Below are positions 63,325 through 64,000 of a stretch of DNA of 64,000 nt, in pieces. Under the pieces are notes generated by a model. The model made no database searches and had not been told where the DNA came from. It was given only the letters and a program-made list of their open reading frames with translations. Position 1 is the stretch's first letter; each line of letters begins with the position of its first letter. The position numbers and the translations under genes were made by a program. Source of the DNA: Bacteroidales bacterium (GTDB lineage Bacteria > Bacteroidota > Bacteroidia > Bacteroidales > UBA7332); assembly GCA_028687995.1 (NCBI GenBank), contig JAQTZA010000001.1, forward strand, positions 124,001 through 188,000, read 5' to 3'.

Positions 63325-64000
63325 ATGACCCGAAATATCGACACCTTTCAACACTATTTCTTTGTAGGCATTGCAGGCACAGGCATGAGTGCAATCGCAC
63401 AATACCTGTGTGGTATTGGCAAAAAGGTATCAGGTTCTGATAGACTTTTCAATGAAGAGAACAAAATGCTGATACAGCAGCAATTTGAGGAGATAGGAAT
63501 TGAATGTTTCTTTCAAGATGCATCAGGTATTGCTTCGGATGTAGATGTAGTGGTTGTCTCAACTGCCATTGAAGCCACCAATATAGAATACCAAACAGCT
63601 ACCGAACGAAACATTCCCATACTGAAACGTTCTGAATTGTTGGCATCAATTTCCGAATCAAAACGTACAATAGCCGTTGGTGGCACTTCCGGAAAATCAA
63701 CAACTACAAGCATGATTTTCCACATACTGCAAGAATCTGGTTATTCGCCTTCATTGATGACAGGCGCCGGACTTACTGCTTTGCAGAAGAAAGGGCTTCC
63801 TGGCAATGCTTTTGTAGGTAAGAGCGAATGGTTGGTCATCGAATCCGATGAATCGGATGGGTCAATTGTCAACTATCTTCCCGAGATTTCAGTCGTATTG
63901 AATATTGATCGCGATCACAAAGAATTTGACGAGTTGATGTCATTGTTCTCTACTTTCAGAGACAATACGCATGGTCGCTTTATTGTCAATGCCGATCACG
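63325..64000 (+). CDS. Mur ligase, MurC-like (3' partial)
   Basis: 225 residues are visible and the frame is still open at the window edge. The N-terminal Rossmann domain starts YFFVGIAGTGMSAIAQYLCGIGKKVSGSDR, close to MurC and Mpl. The ATP loop reads VGGTSGKSTTTSM near residue 117, where MurC usually has GTHGKTTT, so His is replaced by Ser and the second Thr by Ser. VIESDESDGSIVNYLPEISVVLNIDRDHKEFDE near 171 carries the metal-binding Glu and the NxxxDH pattern. It is a paralogue in the MurC/Mpl group; whether it makes UDP-MurNAc-L-Ala or acts on another substrate cannot be told from half a gene. Confidence 0.8.
   Translation, partial: MTRNIDTFQHYFFVGIAGTGMSAIAQYLCGIGKKVSGSDRLFNEENKMLIQQQFEEIGIECFFQDASGIASDVDVVVVSTAIEATNIEYQTATERNIPILKRSELLASISESKRTIAVGGTSGKSTTTSMIFHILQESGYSPSLMTGAGLTALQKKGLPGNAFVGKSEWLVIESDESDGSIVNYLPEISVVLNIDRDHKEFDELMSLFSTFRDNTHGRFIVNADH

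Overview
The window comes from a member of the Bacteroidota, probably a Bacteroidales-like lineage with aerobic respiration. The evidence is a MurF-alanine racemase fusion, a GSCFA protein, a type IX secretion C-terminal sorting domain, Wzi-family outer membrane proteins, a thrA-apgM-thrC operon without thrB, and several promoters with the Bacteroidota -7 box TAnnTTTG just upstream of genes or operons. The window opens in the last 33 codons of one gene and closes inside a MurC-like ligase gene.

Layout. 1-6065: threonine biosynthesis operon with repeat-rich spacers. 6066-7039: no gene, but an array of about nineteen degenerate 21-bp repeats (6308-6706). 7040-11059: accessory stretch with a fibronectin-III-like protein, an unrecognised 540-aa protein with a possible HEPN RX4H motif, a J-domain/KTSC protein, a glutaredoxin-like protein and several hairpin repeats. 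11314-19727: one long respiratory operon (TAT-exported iron-sulfur protein, NrfD, membrane cytochrome c, SCO, oxidase subunits I, III, IV and II with a fused cytochrome c, heme O synthase). The first three genes look like a reduced quinol-oxidising module feeding a caa3 oxidase. 19846-23309: GSCFA and MurF-Alr. 23325-25553: mobile-DNA debris (toxin-antitoxin pair, small membrane ORFs, a broken KilA-N gene, a MITE-like inverted repeat, and a fragment of an ABC permease).

25554-36257 on the minus strand: a cation/proton antiporter, then a run from mltG down to an ABC exporter (MltG, lipoprotein, Wzi, TPR, PepT, GcvT, ComB, ABC ATPase and permease). 36408-36494: tRNA-Ser(GCU). 36557-40923 minus: GH88 hydrolase, GalE, ProS and a small acidic protein. 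41074-42267 plus: DUF3108 protein and diacylglycerol kinase.

42617-63111 plus: a surface polysaccharide locus, AT-rich in its middle part. It holds RfbB, a Wzy-like polymerase, a Wzx-like flippase, several glycosyltransferases, a T9SS-sorted propeller protein, a CapK-like ligase, a two-domain dehydrogenase, an alpha/alpha toroid protein, WecB, WecC and a WecG/TagA transferase. It ends in a lipoprotein-Wzi pair that is a paralogue of the pair at 33350-35227. WecB, WecC and WecG together suggest a ManNAcA-containing glycan. No initiating transferase or Wza/Wzc export genes are visible, so export and initiation must be encoded elsewhere.
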